Positions 33,634 to 42,215 of a stretch of DNA of 53,230 bases are shown here, one piece after another. The stretch spans positions 1 through 53,230 of the forward strand of contig JAEZTL010000062.1 of NCBI GenBank assembly GCA_023421395.1, written 5' to 3'. A program made the translations under genes and the position numbers. Below the pieces are notes generated by a model that was not told the DNA's origin, ran no database searches, and worked only from the letters and a program-made list of their open reading frames with translations. Each line of letters begins with the position of its first letter. The stretch's first letter is position 1. The stretch is from Bacillota bacterium. Its GTDB lineage: Bacteria > Bacillota > Clostridia > Christensenellales > Aristaeellaceae.

Positions 33634-35156
33634 GTGGTCGTTCTCCTCTCCCCCGCGGAATCGCTGATCAGGCTCTGGAGGACGGCGGCGGCGTCCGGCC
33701 GGGCGAGGGCCTCCTCGTCCAGCACGGCCACCTGCCGGTGCGCGGCCATGATCATCACGCGGTTACAGTTGGCGAGCAGTTCTTCCATCTCGTCGGTGAT
33801 CATCAGAATCGCCATGCCCTCCCGGGCAAAGCCCTGGATCAGCTCGTAGATCTCCGCCTTGGAGCCGATGTCCACGCCGACGGTGGGCGTGTCCATGATG
33901 AAGAGCCTGGGCGACCGGTTGACCCACTTGGCGACGATCGCCTTCTGCTGGTTGCCGCCGGACAGCGAGCCGATGGGCGTTTCGACGGAGGGCGTGCGCA
34001 CGCGCAGCCTTTTTACGCTGTCCTCGGCCAGGCGCCGCTCCCGCGCCCGGTCGATCACGCCCGCGCGGCCCGCGATTTCTTCGACCATCGCGGAGGACAG
34101 GTTTTCGCGCACGCTCCGGTCCCGGAACATCCCCTGGGTGGACCGGTCCTCCGGCAATAGCGCGATGCCGGCGCGCTTCGCGGCCGACGGCGAATGGATC
34201 GCCACGCTCCGTCCCTCGAACAGCACCTGCCCGCTGTCGGGCGGGTTGAGCCCAAACAGCGACAGCGCCAGTTCCGTGCGCCCGGAGCCCAAAAGCCCCG
34301 TCAGCCCAAAGATGTCGCCCCGCCGCACGGTGAAGCGGATGTCCTCAAAATTGCCCGCCTTGGTCAACCCCCGCACCTCGAGGAGCGGCGAATCATCCCG
34401 CTCGCGGCGCGCGTAGCGCGGGTACTCCACCTCGCGCCCGGTCATGTGGAACGCCAGCTTTTTGGGGTCCAGCGCCGTGCTGGGAAAATCGCCGATCTTT
34501 CGGCCATCCCGGAAGATGGCGATCCTGTCGGCCACCTGAAACACCTCGTCCAGCTTGTGGCTGATGAACACGATCGCGAGGCCCGCCGCCTTCAGTTCGC
34601 CGACCACCTTCAAAAGCCGCGCGACCTCCTGTCGCGTCAGCGCGGTGGTGGGTTCGTCCATGAACAGAATCTTCGCGTCCTGGGCCAGCGCGCGGCAGAT
34701 GGCGGTCAGCTGGCGGTTGGCCATCGAGGTCTCCATGACTGTGGCGCCAAGGTCCAGCGTGACGCCGATGCGCGCGGTCTGCTCTTGGGCGATTCGGTAG
34801 ACTTCCTTCCAGTCGATGACCTTGCGCCCTTCCTGACGGATGCGGTTCAGCGCAATGTTCTCGGCCACCGTCATGTGCTGGAACAGCGAAAGGTCCTGGT
34901 AGATCACCTGGATACCCAGGCGGATGGCCTGCTGGGGCGACAGGTGCCGGTGCGATTCACCGCCGATCTGGATTTCGCCGCCATCCGGCTGATAGATGCC
35001 GGAGACAGTCTTGACGAAGGTGGACTTGCCGGAGCCGTTCTCTCCCGCGAGGCAGAGAATCTCCCCGGCGCGGATGTCCACGCTGACGTCCATGAGCGCC
35101 TGAACGCCGATGAACGCCTTGTTGATGTGCTGCGCGCGAAGAATCACATCACCCAT
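33630..35156 (-). CDS. CUT2 sugar ABC transporter ATP-binding protein
   Basis: Tandem-domain ATPase of 508 residues. Domain 1: GENGSGKST, a weak signature (SMANRQLTAICRAL) and Walker B ILFMDEPTTAL. Domain 2: GLLGSGRTE, LSGGNQQKAIVAKW, and LFIMDTPTVGVDIGS, where Thr replaces the second Walker B acid. CAGGAGGG precedes ATG 35156; 51 further in-frame codons upstream overlap the stem-loop at 35208-35234 and are excluded. Confidence 0.9.
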   Translation of the reverse strand: MGDVILRAQHINKAFIGVQALMDVSVDIRAGEILCLAGENGSGKSTFVKTVSGIYQPDGGEIQIGGESHRHLSPQQAIRLGIQVIYQDLSLFQHMTVAENIALNRIRQEGRKVIDWKEVYRIAQEQTARIGVTLDLGATVMETSMANRQLTAICRALAQDAKILFMDEPTTALTRQEVARLLKVVGELKAAGLAIVFISHKLDEVFQVADRIAIFRDGRKIGDFPSTALDPKKLAFHMTGREVEYPRYARRERDDSPLLEVRGLTKAGNFEDIRFTVRRGDIFGLTGLLGSGRTELALSLFGLNPPDSGQVLFEGRSVAIHSPSAAKRAGIALLPEDRSTQGMFRDRSVRENLSSAMVEEIAGRAGVIDRARERRLAEDSVKRLRVRTPSVETPIGSLSGGNQQKAIVAKWVNRSPRLFIMDTPTVGVDIGSKAEIYELIQGFAREGMAILMITDEMEELLANCNRVMIMAAHRQVAVLDEEALARPDAAAVLQSLISDSAGERRTTT

Positions 35157-35207
35157 TGTTCGAAACCCTCCTGTTGTCCCGAGGCGCATGGCTGCCGATA
35201 ATCCGAA

Positions 35208-35234
35208 TGCTGCCCGGCGGGGAACCGGGCAGCA
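35208..35234 (-). other. Stem-loop after the second CUT2 binding-protein gene
   Basis: A 10-bp stem TGCTGCCCGG/CCGGGCAGCA with a 7-nt loop. The minus-strand continuation is TTCGGATTATC, so there is no proper U-tract. Confidence 0.65.
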
Positions 35235-35259
35235 CTCGGGGTTTCGGCGCAGAGGCTGA

Positions 35260-36246
35260 TCAGAACGCGTAGTCGTCGATGTTGTCCTTGGTGAATACCA
35301 GCGGCGCATAGCCGTAGGCGATGGTGCCTTCGACGGTCATCTTCTCATAGCCGGTCGCCTTCAGGTCCGTGCCGGTGGCGACTCCCTGGCCGGAGGCGAT
35401 CAGGTAGGCCGCGTAACAGGTGGCATAGCCGGCGTCCGCCGGGCGCCACGCCTGGCCGTGCACCATGGAGCCGTCCTTGATGTAGGTGGCGGACATGGAG
35501 GGAATCGCCAGGGAAACGACCTTGATGTCCTCGCGGCCCTTGTCCTTGATGGCCTGGGAGATGCCGCCGCCGTGGGCGGAGCAGTCAAAGATCGCGGTCA
35601 GATCCGGGAAGGCCTTGAGCAGTTCGACGGTCTTGTCGTAGGCGCCCTCGATGCTGTTGCCATCTTCGTAGGGCTCGGAGGAGACGTTGGTCATCTCGCT
35701 GTTCTTGCTGATGTAATCCACCGCGGCATTGTACCACGCCATGTGGGTGTCCATGGTCAGGCCGCCCACGAAACCGGCGAACTGGCCCTTGCCGCCCGTG
35801 GCTTCCACCACGGCCTTGCCCATCAGCGCGCCAAAGTCCGCGTTGACGAAGGCTTCGACGTCCAGATCCACGCTGTCGGCGATGCCGGGGGCCTCATGGG
35901 TTACCACGGTGATGCCGGCTTCCCGCGCCTTCTTGATGGTGGGGATCAGCGCCTGCGGGTCGTTGGGGACGATGCAGATCGCGTCGACGCCCTGAGAGAT
36001 CAGGTCCTCCATGATGGCGATCTGCAGCGCCGGGTCGCCGCTCTCGGGGGTCAGCACGTAGGTGTTGAGGCCCGTGTCTTCCTTGAGCTTGTTGACGCCG
36101 GCCTCCATGTCGTCAAACCAGGGATCGGACTGCTTAACGATCATCACGACCGTGTACTCGGAGATGTCCTTGGCCTCCGCCAGCGCAAACGTCGTCATGG
36201 ACAGAACCATCATCAGGGCGAGCAGCAGTGCGAAAGTCTTCCTCAT
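35260..36246 (-). CDS. CUT2 sugar ABC transporter substrate-binding protein
   Basis: Extracellular receptor of 328 residues with signal peptide MRKTFALLLALMMVLSM ending TTFALAEA and no lipobox cysteine. Fold markers: VVMIVKQSDPWFDDMEAGV, DAICIVPNDPQALIPTIKKAREAGI, THEAPGIADSVDLDVEAF and TAIFDCSAHGGGISQAI. The segment PNDPQALIPTIKKA occurs in receptors of the rhamnose/autoinducer-2 branch, and the two-permease operon agrees with that branch. AAGGAGG precedes ATG 36246. A kinase/regulator pair lies immediately upstream on the same strand and probably switches this operon on. Confidence 0.92.
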   Translation of the reverse strand: MRKTFALLLALMMVLSMTTFALAEAKDISEYTVVMIVKQSDPWFDDMEAGVNKLKEDTGLNTYVLTPESGDPALQIAIMEDLISQGVDAICIVPNDPQALIPTIKKAREAGITVVTHEAPGIADSVDLDVEAFVNADFGALMGKAVVEATGGKGQFAGFVGGLTMDTHMAWYNAAVDYISKNSEMTNVSSEPYEDGNSIEGAYDKTVELLKAFPDLTAIFDCSAHGGGISQAIKDKGREDIKVVSLAIPSMSATYIKDGSMVHGQAWRPADAGYATCYAAYLIASGQGVATGTDLKATGYEKMTVEGTIAYGYAPLVFTKDNIDDYAF

Positions 36247-36344
36247 GGCAGATCCTCCTTACTGTTTCTTTACGGAACCCTTCTCCATCCGGCCGAAACG
36301 CTCTGTTTCCGGCCAACGAATACAGTATACATGCCAAGTATTCT

Positions 36345-36368
36345 TTGTTGGAATGCACAAACCAACAA
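36345..36368. promoter_or_regulatory. Inverted repeat upstream of the binding-protein gene
   Basis: TTGTTGG and CCAACAA separated by ten bases, about 100 bases upstream of the start codon. A -10-like TATACT lies nearby on the minus strand with no good -35, as expected for an activator-dependent promoter. Candidate site for the regulator at 36382-37983. Confidence 0.4.
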
Positions 36369-36381
36369 CATGGTGGAATAA

Positions 36382-37983
36382 TCAATGACGTTTCGGGTGG
36401 CGCTCCCGGTACTCGCTGGGCGAGCAGTCGGCGAACTTTTTAAAGGTTTTGCTGAAGTAGTGCTGGTCGTTGAAACCCACCCGGAACGCGATTTCGTAGA
36501 TCTTCAAATTGCTTTCGTCCATCAGGGCCTTGGCCCGCTCGACGCGGAACTGGTTGATGTAGTCGCTGATGGTCAGGCCGTACTCGCGCTTGAACACCGC
36601 GCCCAGGTAGTTGGCGGAATAGCTCAAAAGGGTGGACAGCCAGTTGACGGAGAGGCGGTTGTCCTCATGGTTTTGCTCGATGGCGCGGCGTGTCATCGCC
36701 GCGATGCGGCGGTGGCGCTCGGTATAGCCGCTGGCGATTTCACACCGGACCGTCTCCATCAGTTTAAACGCGAAGGCGCGCAGCTGCGGCAGCTGCGCCC
36801 TGGCGGCGCCCGGCTTTAAAAAGGCCATTTCCCGGACGAACGCGTCCATGGCGTCTACGGCGTTTTCCATCAGCACGCCCACCAGCAGCATGACGCATTT
36901 CGTCGCGTAGAAGCTGGCCCGCTCGGGCGTGACCGCCTGCGCGCCGGCCTCCAGATAATCGAAGAACTCGCCCAGAATCCGCTGCGCCTCGTCGTAGCGC
37001 ATGGCCTTCAGGGCGGTCTCCATCTCCTGGCAGAAGCGGCCCAGCGCCAGCACGCCCTCCTCCTTCCGGTAGTCGCCGATATCGTACACGAAGCCCGCGC
37101 CGAAAAGCGAGCGGTAGTCCAGCGCGTTGTTGGCATTGTTGTAGGAACTGGCGATGCCGGAAAGCCCCCGCGCCTCGTCGCCCACGCCCACGTAGCATTC
37201 GATGCCCGGCACGTCCCGGACGCGCCGCATCAGCTCCCCGGTGACCGCGTCGATCCGCCGCCGGTCGATCGGACCGTCGCAGCTCACCAGGAGCACGTAG
37301 CGCGCGTTCTCCATGTTAAACAGGTTGAAGCCGCCCTCCCGCGCGACCAGTTCGTTCAGGATGTCCTCGACCAGCTTGAGCGAAACCTGGAACTCCACCT
37401 CGCCCAGGCGCTCCTCCGCGCGCCGGATGAGCACGATCGCCGCCATAAATCGGTCACCGCTCAGGTCGATCCCGTAGGTCGCGCGGATTTCCTCCAGCGA
37501 AACGGGCGCGTCCTGGCTGTTCAGGATGTCGTAGAGCAGCTTTTGCCGGATCAAATCCAGGTGCTCCCGGACAAAGGCGCGCAGGTGCTCCACGTGGGCC
37601 TCCCGCCCGCGGCGCTCTTCGAGCAGGCCGTGAAGTCTTTTGCCCAGCTCCATCACGTCCAGGGAGTCGATGGGCTTGAGCAGGTAGTCCGTCGCGCCGT
37701 AGTTCAGCGCCCGCCGGGCGTAGTCAAACTTTTCGTAACCGCTGACGATGATGGTCAGCGGCCGGAGTCCTTCCCGCTCCAGCGCATGCATCAGCTCGAT
37801 CCCGTTCATGTCGGGCATCTCGATGTCCAGCAGCATCGCGCCGATGTTTTCGCGCCGGATCACCTCCAGCGCCTCGACGCCGCTGTGCGCCACAAGGACT
37901 TCGAAAAGTCCCTGCCGGTCCAGCGTTCTGCGCATCCCCTCGCAGGTCATCTCCTCGTCGTCCACCACCAAGAGTCTGTCCAT
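36382..37983 (-). CDS. YesN-type response regulator with AraC output domain
   Basis: DNA-binding regulator of 533 residues. The N-terminal receiver has VVDDEEM, phosphoacceptor Asp53 in LLDIEMPDMNG, IVSGYEKFDYA and the LLKP lysine. A middle region of about 300 residues includes SCDGPIDRRRI and IECYVGVGDEARGLSGIASSY, the ligand-free GGDEF-like linker common in long YesN proteins. The C-terminal AraC domain (about 435-533) keeps both helix-turn-helix units (LSYSANYLGAVFKREYG; VGFNDQHYFSKTFKKFADCSP). It starts four bases after the kinase stop region and precedes the sugar operon it likely activates. Confidence 0.94.
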   Translation of the reverse strand: MDRLLVVDDEEMTCEGMRRTLDRQGLFEVLVAHSGVEALEVIRRENIGAMLLDIEMPDMNGIELMHALEREGLRPLTIIVSGYEKFDYARRALNYGATDYLLKPIDSLDVMELGKRLHGLLEERRGREAHVEHLRAFVREHLDLIRQKLLYDILNSQDAPVSLEEIRATYGIDLSGDRFMAAIVLIRRAEERLGEVEFQVSLKLVEDILNELVAREGGFNLFNMENARYVLLVSCDGPIDRRRIDAVTGELMRRVRDVPGIECYVGVGDEARGLSGIASSYNNANNALDYRSLFGAGFVYDIGDYRKEEGVLALGRFCQEMETALKAMRYDEAQRILGEFFDYLEAGAQAVTPERASFYATKCVMLLVGVLMENAVDAMDAFVREMAFLKPGAARAQLPQLRAFAFKLMETVRCEIASGYTERHRRIAAMTRRAIEQNHEDNRLSVNWLSTLLSYSANYLGAVFKREYGLTISDYINQFRVERAKALMDESNLKIYEIAFRVGFNDQHYFSKTFKKFADCSPSEYRERHPKRH

Positions 37984-37984
37984 G

Positions 37985-39751
37985 TCATTCCTCTCCCAGC
38001 ATCGCTTTGATCCGGATCGACGCCACCGTCTCGCCGCCTTCTCTAGCGTATTTCAGCCCGTATCCTGGGCCAAAGCACATCTGCACCCGGTCATGCACGT
38101 TGGAAATCCCGATGCCGTATTCACCCTTTGCGCCCGCGGCGTCGCGGTGGTACAGGAATTCGTTCATCGCGTCCAGCGTCTCCGGGGTCGCGGTTTCGCC
38201 GTTGTCGCGGACCTCCATCACCACGTCGTCCCCGTCGCAGTAGGCGCGGATCGCGATGCGGAACTTCCTGTCGGATCGGGTCTTCATCGCGTGGACGATG
38301 GAGTTCTCCACCAGGGGCTGCAAAATCAGCTTGGGGGTATAGTAGTTCATCAACTGTTCGGGCACGTCAAAGGAGACGAGGATTCTGTCGGTGTAGCGCG
38401 CCTTCTGGATGTTGATGTAGAGCTCCACATGGGTGATCTCCTCGCGGATCGAGATGGACTCGCGCCCCTTGCTGATGGAGATCCGAAAGAACTGCGACAG
38501 CTCCTTCGTGATCTGGATTGCCGTGCGGGGTTCGTCCGCCTCGATCATCCAGACGATGGTGGAGAGCGTATTGTAGAGGAAGTGAGGGTTGATCTGGAAC
38601 TCCAGCGCCCGGATCTGCGCTTCTTTCTTCTTTTGCTGCTCGAGGTAGTAGTCGGAAATCACTTTTTCCAACTGGGCGAGCAGCGACGCGTATTTGTCCG
38701 AGATCATTGCAAATTCATTCCGGCGCGTCTTGCGGGCGGCGCCTCCGGCTTCGTCCCTGCTCAGGCGATCGATCAGGCTGCGCAGCGGCTTGGTCAGGCT
38801 CATGGACAAAAGCGCGCCCAGCAGTACGCAGCCCGCCACCGAAATCAGCGCCACGAGCAGTGTGAACTGCATAATCGCCGCGAAGCCCGCGTTGAGGCGC
38901 GCGGTTGGCGTACATTCGATGAAATAGAGCCGGCGCTGGGCGTCGTAGCGATAGGCCACCAGGTCCTGCCCGCTGAAGAGATACCCGTCTGCTCCGTCCA
39001 ACTGTGCAAGTTCAAAGCCAAGCACCTCCGGGACGCCGCGGGAAAACTGCGCCTTGTCCGTGCAGGACTGGATGATTCCGCGCTCGTTGATGATGTAAAT
39101 GCGGGAGCCTCGGGCGGCCTCGTAGCCCTCGTACAGCGAGCGGAAGACGCTCTCTTTGATATTGATGATCAGCCGGGCCACCGGCTCGCTCGTATCCGCC
39201 CCCAGCACCACGCGTTCATAGGGAATCACGGCCTCCCCCCGGTCAAAGGCCGCGTCATCCCAGCGGTCAAACAGCACGAAGGCTTCTGGGTCCAGCGGCG
39301 CAAAGCCGGCGGCGTCCACCTTGCGCACCGCCGAGTATTCGGACGAGGAGTAGGAAAGCGCGACGCCGTTCTCGCACACCAAAACCACCGACGTGGCATC
39401 CATGTTGTTGTAAAAGCTCATGACCTGGCGCTTCGCGCGGTCCTCCAGCAGGGCCTGATCCTCAAGCGAACGCGCCGGGCTTAGCTCCGGATAGGCGCGC
39501 ACCGAGGCGTTGTACGCGGTGAGCAGCGTGGCCTGGTGCTTTGCCTTCATGATTTCACCCGCCCGGTAATTCACAAATTCCAAGCGGGCCAGGCTGTCCT
39601 GCACCCCCATTTCCAGCGTGCTCGCCGACGAGATCCGAAGCGACATGGCGCCCACGACGACGACCGGCACAATCGACGCCAGCGCGAAAAACAGCATCAG
39701 CTTCACGGTGAATGGCAGGTTGTAAAACCACGATCTGCGTTCCCTGACCAT
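37985..39751 (-). CDS. Sensor histidine kinase, YesM/LytS-type
   Basis: Membrane kinase of 588 residues. After one membrane segment (about residues 15-37) comes a Cache-like extracellular domain of about 250 residues, a second membrane segment (LLVALISVAGCVLLGALLSM), HAMP, and the HPK7 core: NPHFLYNTLSTIVWM with His390, VENSIVHAM as N box, and DNGETATPETLD as G1. The final EYGIGISNVHDRVQMCFG is the G2 region. ATG 39751 is used; a GAGGAAAG site lies somewhat far upstream, and ATG 39778 is an alternative. It is one base from the regulator gene and presumably phosphorylates it. Confidence 0.92.
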   Translation of the reverse strand: MVRERRSWFYNLPFTVKLMLFFALASIVPVVVVGAMSLRISSASTLEMGVQDSLARLEFVNYRAGEIMKAKHQATLLTAYNASVRAYPELSPARSLEDQALLEDRAKRQVMSFYNNMDATSVVLVCENGVALSYSSSEYSAVRKVDAAGFAPLDPEAFVLFDRWDDAAFDRGEAVIPYERVVLGADTSEPVARLIINIKESVFRSLYEGYEAARGSRIYIINERGIIQSCTDKAQFSRGVPEVLGFELAQLDGADGYLFSGQDLVAYRYDAQRRLYFIECTPTARLNAGFAAIMQFTLLVALISVAGCVLLGALLSMSLTKPLRSLIDRLSRDEAGGAARKTRRNEFAMISDKYASLLAQLEKVISDYYLEQQKKKEAQIRALEFQINPHFLYNTLSTIVWMIEADEPRTAIQITKELSQFFRISISKGRESISIREEITHVELYINIQKARYTDRILVSFDVPEQLMNYYTPKLILQPLVENSIVHAMKTRSDRKFRIAIRAYCDGDDVVMEVRDNGETATPETLDAMNEFLYHRDAAGAKGEYGIGISNVHDRVQMCFGPGYGLKYAREGGETVASIRIKAMLGEE

Positions 39752-39822
39752 CGCTCTACCCGCTTTCCTCAAGTGCATTCGTATCACAGAAAGGGCCGGC
39801 AGCTCCCGGCGCGGCAAAGAAA

Positions 39823-39850
39823 GAATGCTCCGGATTGGTATCAGTCTATC
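39823..39850. repeat. Possible lone end of the ATACCAA repeat
   Basis: The minus strand reads ATACCAATCC followed by GGAGCATT. It matches the right end of copy 1 (ATACCAATCC then AAAACATT) and agreement continues outside the end (ACTGATACC against ACTAATACC). No second end or core was found nearby. The rest of 39752-39927 shows no gene. Confidence 0.35.
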
Positions 39851-39927
39851 ACATTGCGGCCGGCTTTGCCACGGTCCGGTTATGGGGGACAGGCTGCTCT
39901 GGTATAACCGCCGCGATTTCCAGGCGC

Positions 39928-39974
39928 AAAAAAGCGGGCCGTGCCGACCGTTCCTTCGTGTCGGCATGACCCGC
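39928..39974 (-). terminator. Intrinsic terminator of the three-component sensor operon
   Basis: On the minus strand a 15-bp stem with one wobble and one mismatch (GCGGGUCAUGCCGAC with GUCGGCACGGCCCGC) is followed by TTTTTT at 39928-39933. It is 29 bases after the stop at 40004. Confidence 0.85.
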
Positions 39975-40003
39975 GGTAAAAGGACTCGCGCCGGCCCGCC
40001 CGC

Positions 40004-41026
40004 CTACTGCGTCGGGGCGGCGCTTTCGCCCGCGAACTCCGGCGTGATCTCCACGGGGTCAAGGATCAGCTTGCGCGGCAGGTTTTTCTCGCCGCCGAGA
40101 ATGCGCAGCGCATACTCGATGGCCTGTTCGCCGCCGGTGGGGCAGTAGAATGTGGCGTCCAGAATGCCCTCCCGGACCATTTCCTTTCCACCGCCGCGCC
40201 CGTCCAGCCCGTCCACGCCCACGTAGCGCACGCCCTCCGCCCGGAGTTTGTTCATCGCCACGTAAGCGCCGTAGGCCATCGCGTCGTTCTGGGCAAACAC
40301 CACGTCCACAACGTCGGGGTTTTCCACCAGGTATTCCTTGGTCCGGTCCTCGGCCTGGTCCTGCATCCAGTTGGCCACCAGACGCCCGCAGACGACCACG
40401 TTCTCCCGGCCGGCGATGACCGCCCTGAACCCCTCGCTTCGCTCAGCCACCGGCGGGGACCCGTTGACGCCCAGAATTTCCAGTACGCATCCGCCGGACG
40501 CGCCCAGCAGCCGCAGCACGGCGCGGCCGGCCATCTGGCCGATCTTGAAGTTGTCCGGGCCGATGAAGAGCGTATACGCCTCCCCGCGCACGTCCCGGTC
40601 CAGCACGATCACCGGGATCTTTTCGAACACTTCGCCGATCACGGGCCTGAGCGCCTCGCCGTCCACGGGCGAAACCACGAGCAGGTCAATCCCGTAGCCC
40701 ATGAGCCTGCGGATGTCGGCGATCTGGCGCAGGGTGTCCTCCTGACGCTTCTGCTCGTTATCCTGGCGCTGAATGTCCTGGGAGGCGTTGGTGAAGATCA
40801 CGCGAAGGTTGTCATGCAGCGCCGCTGCGCGCTCGATGTCCTGGTTCATCGTAATGCGCCAGGGCTCGGTCAGGTTGGCCTGGCTCATGCCGATGAGGAA
40901 TTCCACCTGCCGGGGCCCCTCCTCGGCGTCACGGAAACCCGTCCTCAGCGCGACCGCCAACGCCGCGAGAACCGCCAGCAGCACCGCGACCAGCGCGGCC
41001 CGGCGCGCCCATATCAGCCGCGTCAT
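40004..41026 (-). CDS. Membrane-anchored sugar-binding sensor protein (XylFII-like)
   Basis: Periplasmic-binding-protein-like sensor of 340 residues. The N terminus (RRAALVAVLLAVLAALAVAL) is hydrophobic but has no good cleavage or lipobox site, so it probably stays as a membrane anchor. The extracellular domain begins FLIGMSQANLTEPWRITMNQD, nearly the same as IGMAQCNLGEPWRVAMNDQ in the transporter receptor at 44113-45069. It shares with that receptor the PVIVLDRDV and VGVDGLDG segments. Its start overlaps the regulator stop (ATGA), so it is made with the kinase and regulator, not with the transporter. Known XylFII proteins pair with LytS kinases to sense D-xylose. Here the ligand is presumably that of the neighbouring transporter. 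Confidence 0.88.
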   Translation of the reverse strand: MTRLIWARRAALVAVLLAVLAALAVALRTGFRDAEEGPRQVEFLIGMSQANLTEPWRITMNQDIERAAALHDNLRVIFTNASQDIQRQDNEQKRQEDTLRQIADIRRLMGYGIDLLVVSPVDGEALRPVIGEVFEKIPVIVLDRDVRGEAYTLFIGPDNFKIGQMAGRAVLRLLGASGGCVLEILGVNGSPPVAERSEGFRAVIAGRENVVVCGRLVANWMQDQAEDRTKEYLVENPDVVDVVFAQNDAMAYGAYVAMNKLRAEGVRYVGVDGLDGRGGGKEMVREGILDATFYCPTGGEQAIEYALRILGGEKNLPRKLILDPVEITPEFAGESAAPTQ

Positions 41027-42210
41027 TTGGCCGCGTCCTCGTCCCGGTACTCCGCCGGAGGTGCGCCCAGCACCTTTTTGAAAGCGGTGCTGAAATAGTG
41101 AGGCGTCGAGTAGCCCACGCGCATGGCGACTTCGCGGATTTTGACGTCGCCATGCTGCATCATCTGAACGGCCGCGCCCACCCGAACGGCGGTCAGGTAC
41201 TTTGAAAAGGGCATGCCCAGTTCCTGCTTCATCAGCCGGCTCAGATAGGATGGGTTGACGCCCACGGCGTCGGCTACGTCCTGAAGGCCCAGATCGGACC
41301 GGGCGAAGTTGCGCTGGATGTAGCGGGTGGCCTGCTCCACCGCAGCCGGGCGGGCGGCTTCCCGCTCGATGGCGTCCAGAAGGCCGTCGTAGACCTCATC
41401 GAGGCGATCCAGATCGGCGGCCTGCGCCTGTGAAATCGCGGCGGACACCATCAGCTGGACGGCGGAGCGGCGCGCGGATTGCAAAAGCCATTCGTCCATC
41501 GCCCGGTCCGCATCGTAGAGCACCATGACGTGGTCCCGCTCGTCGGCGAACACGCAGGAAAAACGGCACCGGGACAGCGCGTCCCGGAGCGCGTCGGCGA
41601 ACGCAAATTGGAGGATCTTCGGGCGCCAGGGCTGCCCGGCGTCGGGCACGGCGCGGATCATCATCAGAACCGGACGCCGAAGCGCCGGAAATTCCAAAAG
41701 ACGGCGCTGATCCAGGATTTCCTCCCGTGTCAGCCCCCCCTGAATCAGCTCCGACAGAAACTCTTCCCACAGGGATTCCCGGCGCTTCTCCAGCCGCGCA
41801 AGCGCCCACGCGAAGTGCTTCTCCCGCTCTCGCTCCTCCAGCATCTGCTGGATGGCGCCGTCCAGCGCGGCCCTGAGGGCGGAGAGCTCCACCGGTTTGA
41901 GCAGATAGGCGCTGACGCCCAGCTCCACCGCGCGCCGCGCGTACTCGAACTCCTCAAACCCGGTGATCACGATGATCCGCGCGCCGCTCTGGGCCTTTTT
42001 AAGCCGCTCAATGAAATCCAGGCCGTTCAAAAACGGCATGTTGATGTCCACCAGCAGGATGTCCGGATGGACGGACCCGGCCCGCTCGAGCGCGCGCTCG
42101 CCGTCCTCAGCCTCGGCGGCGATTTCGATGTCCAGCCCCATGTGCTCGATCTGCGCGCGCAGCCCGCGCCGGATTTTGGGCTCGTCGTCCGCGATCATCA
42201 GCTTCCACAT
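41023..42210 (-). CDS. YesN-type response regulator with AraC output domain
   Basis: Regulator of 395 residues: receiver with IADDEP, Asp55 in LLVDINMPFLNG, VITGFEEFEYA and LLKP; a short linker of about 150 residues; and an AraC domain with both helix-turn-helix units (VADAVGVNPSYLSRLMKQELG; VGYSTPHYFSTAFKKVLGAPP). GGGAGGTG precedes ATG 42210, and the next gene overlaps its stop. The adjacent kinase and sensor protein complete a three-component system. The likely target is the CUT2 operon at 44113-47692. Confidence 0.94.
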   Translation of the reverse strand: MWKLMIADDEPKIRRGLRAQIEHMGLDIEIAAEAEDGERALERAGSVHPDILLVDINMPFLNGLDFIERLKKAQSGARIIVITGFEEFEYARRAVELGVSAYLLKPVELSALRAALDGAIQQMLEEREREKHFAWALARLEKRRESLWEEFLSELIQGGLTREEILDQRRLLEFPALRRPVLMMIRAVPDAGQPWRPKILQFAFADALRDALSRCRFSCVFADERDHVMVLYDADRAMDEWLLQSARRSAVQLMVSAAISQAQAADLDRLDEVYDGLLDAIEREAARPAAVEQATRYIQRNFARSDLGLQDVADAVGVNPSYLSRLMKQELGMPFSKYLTAVRVGAAVQMMQHGDVKIREVAMRVGYSTPHYFSTAFKKVLGAPPAEYRDEDAAK

Positions 42211-42215
42211 GCCCT

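Noticed and set aside
35260..36246. LsrB autoinducer-2 receptor
   Set aside because: The operon layout resembles lsr, but LsrK, LsrF and LsrG homologues are absent and I could not confirm the AI-2-contacting residues.
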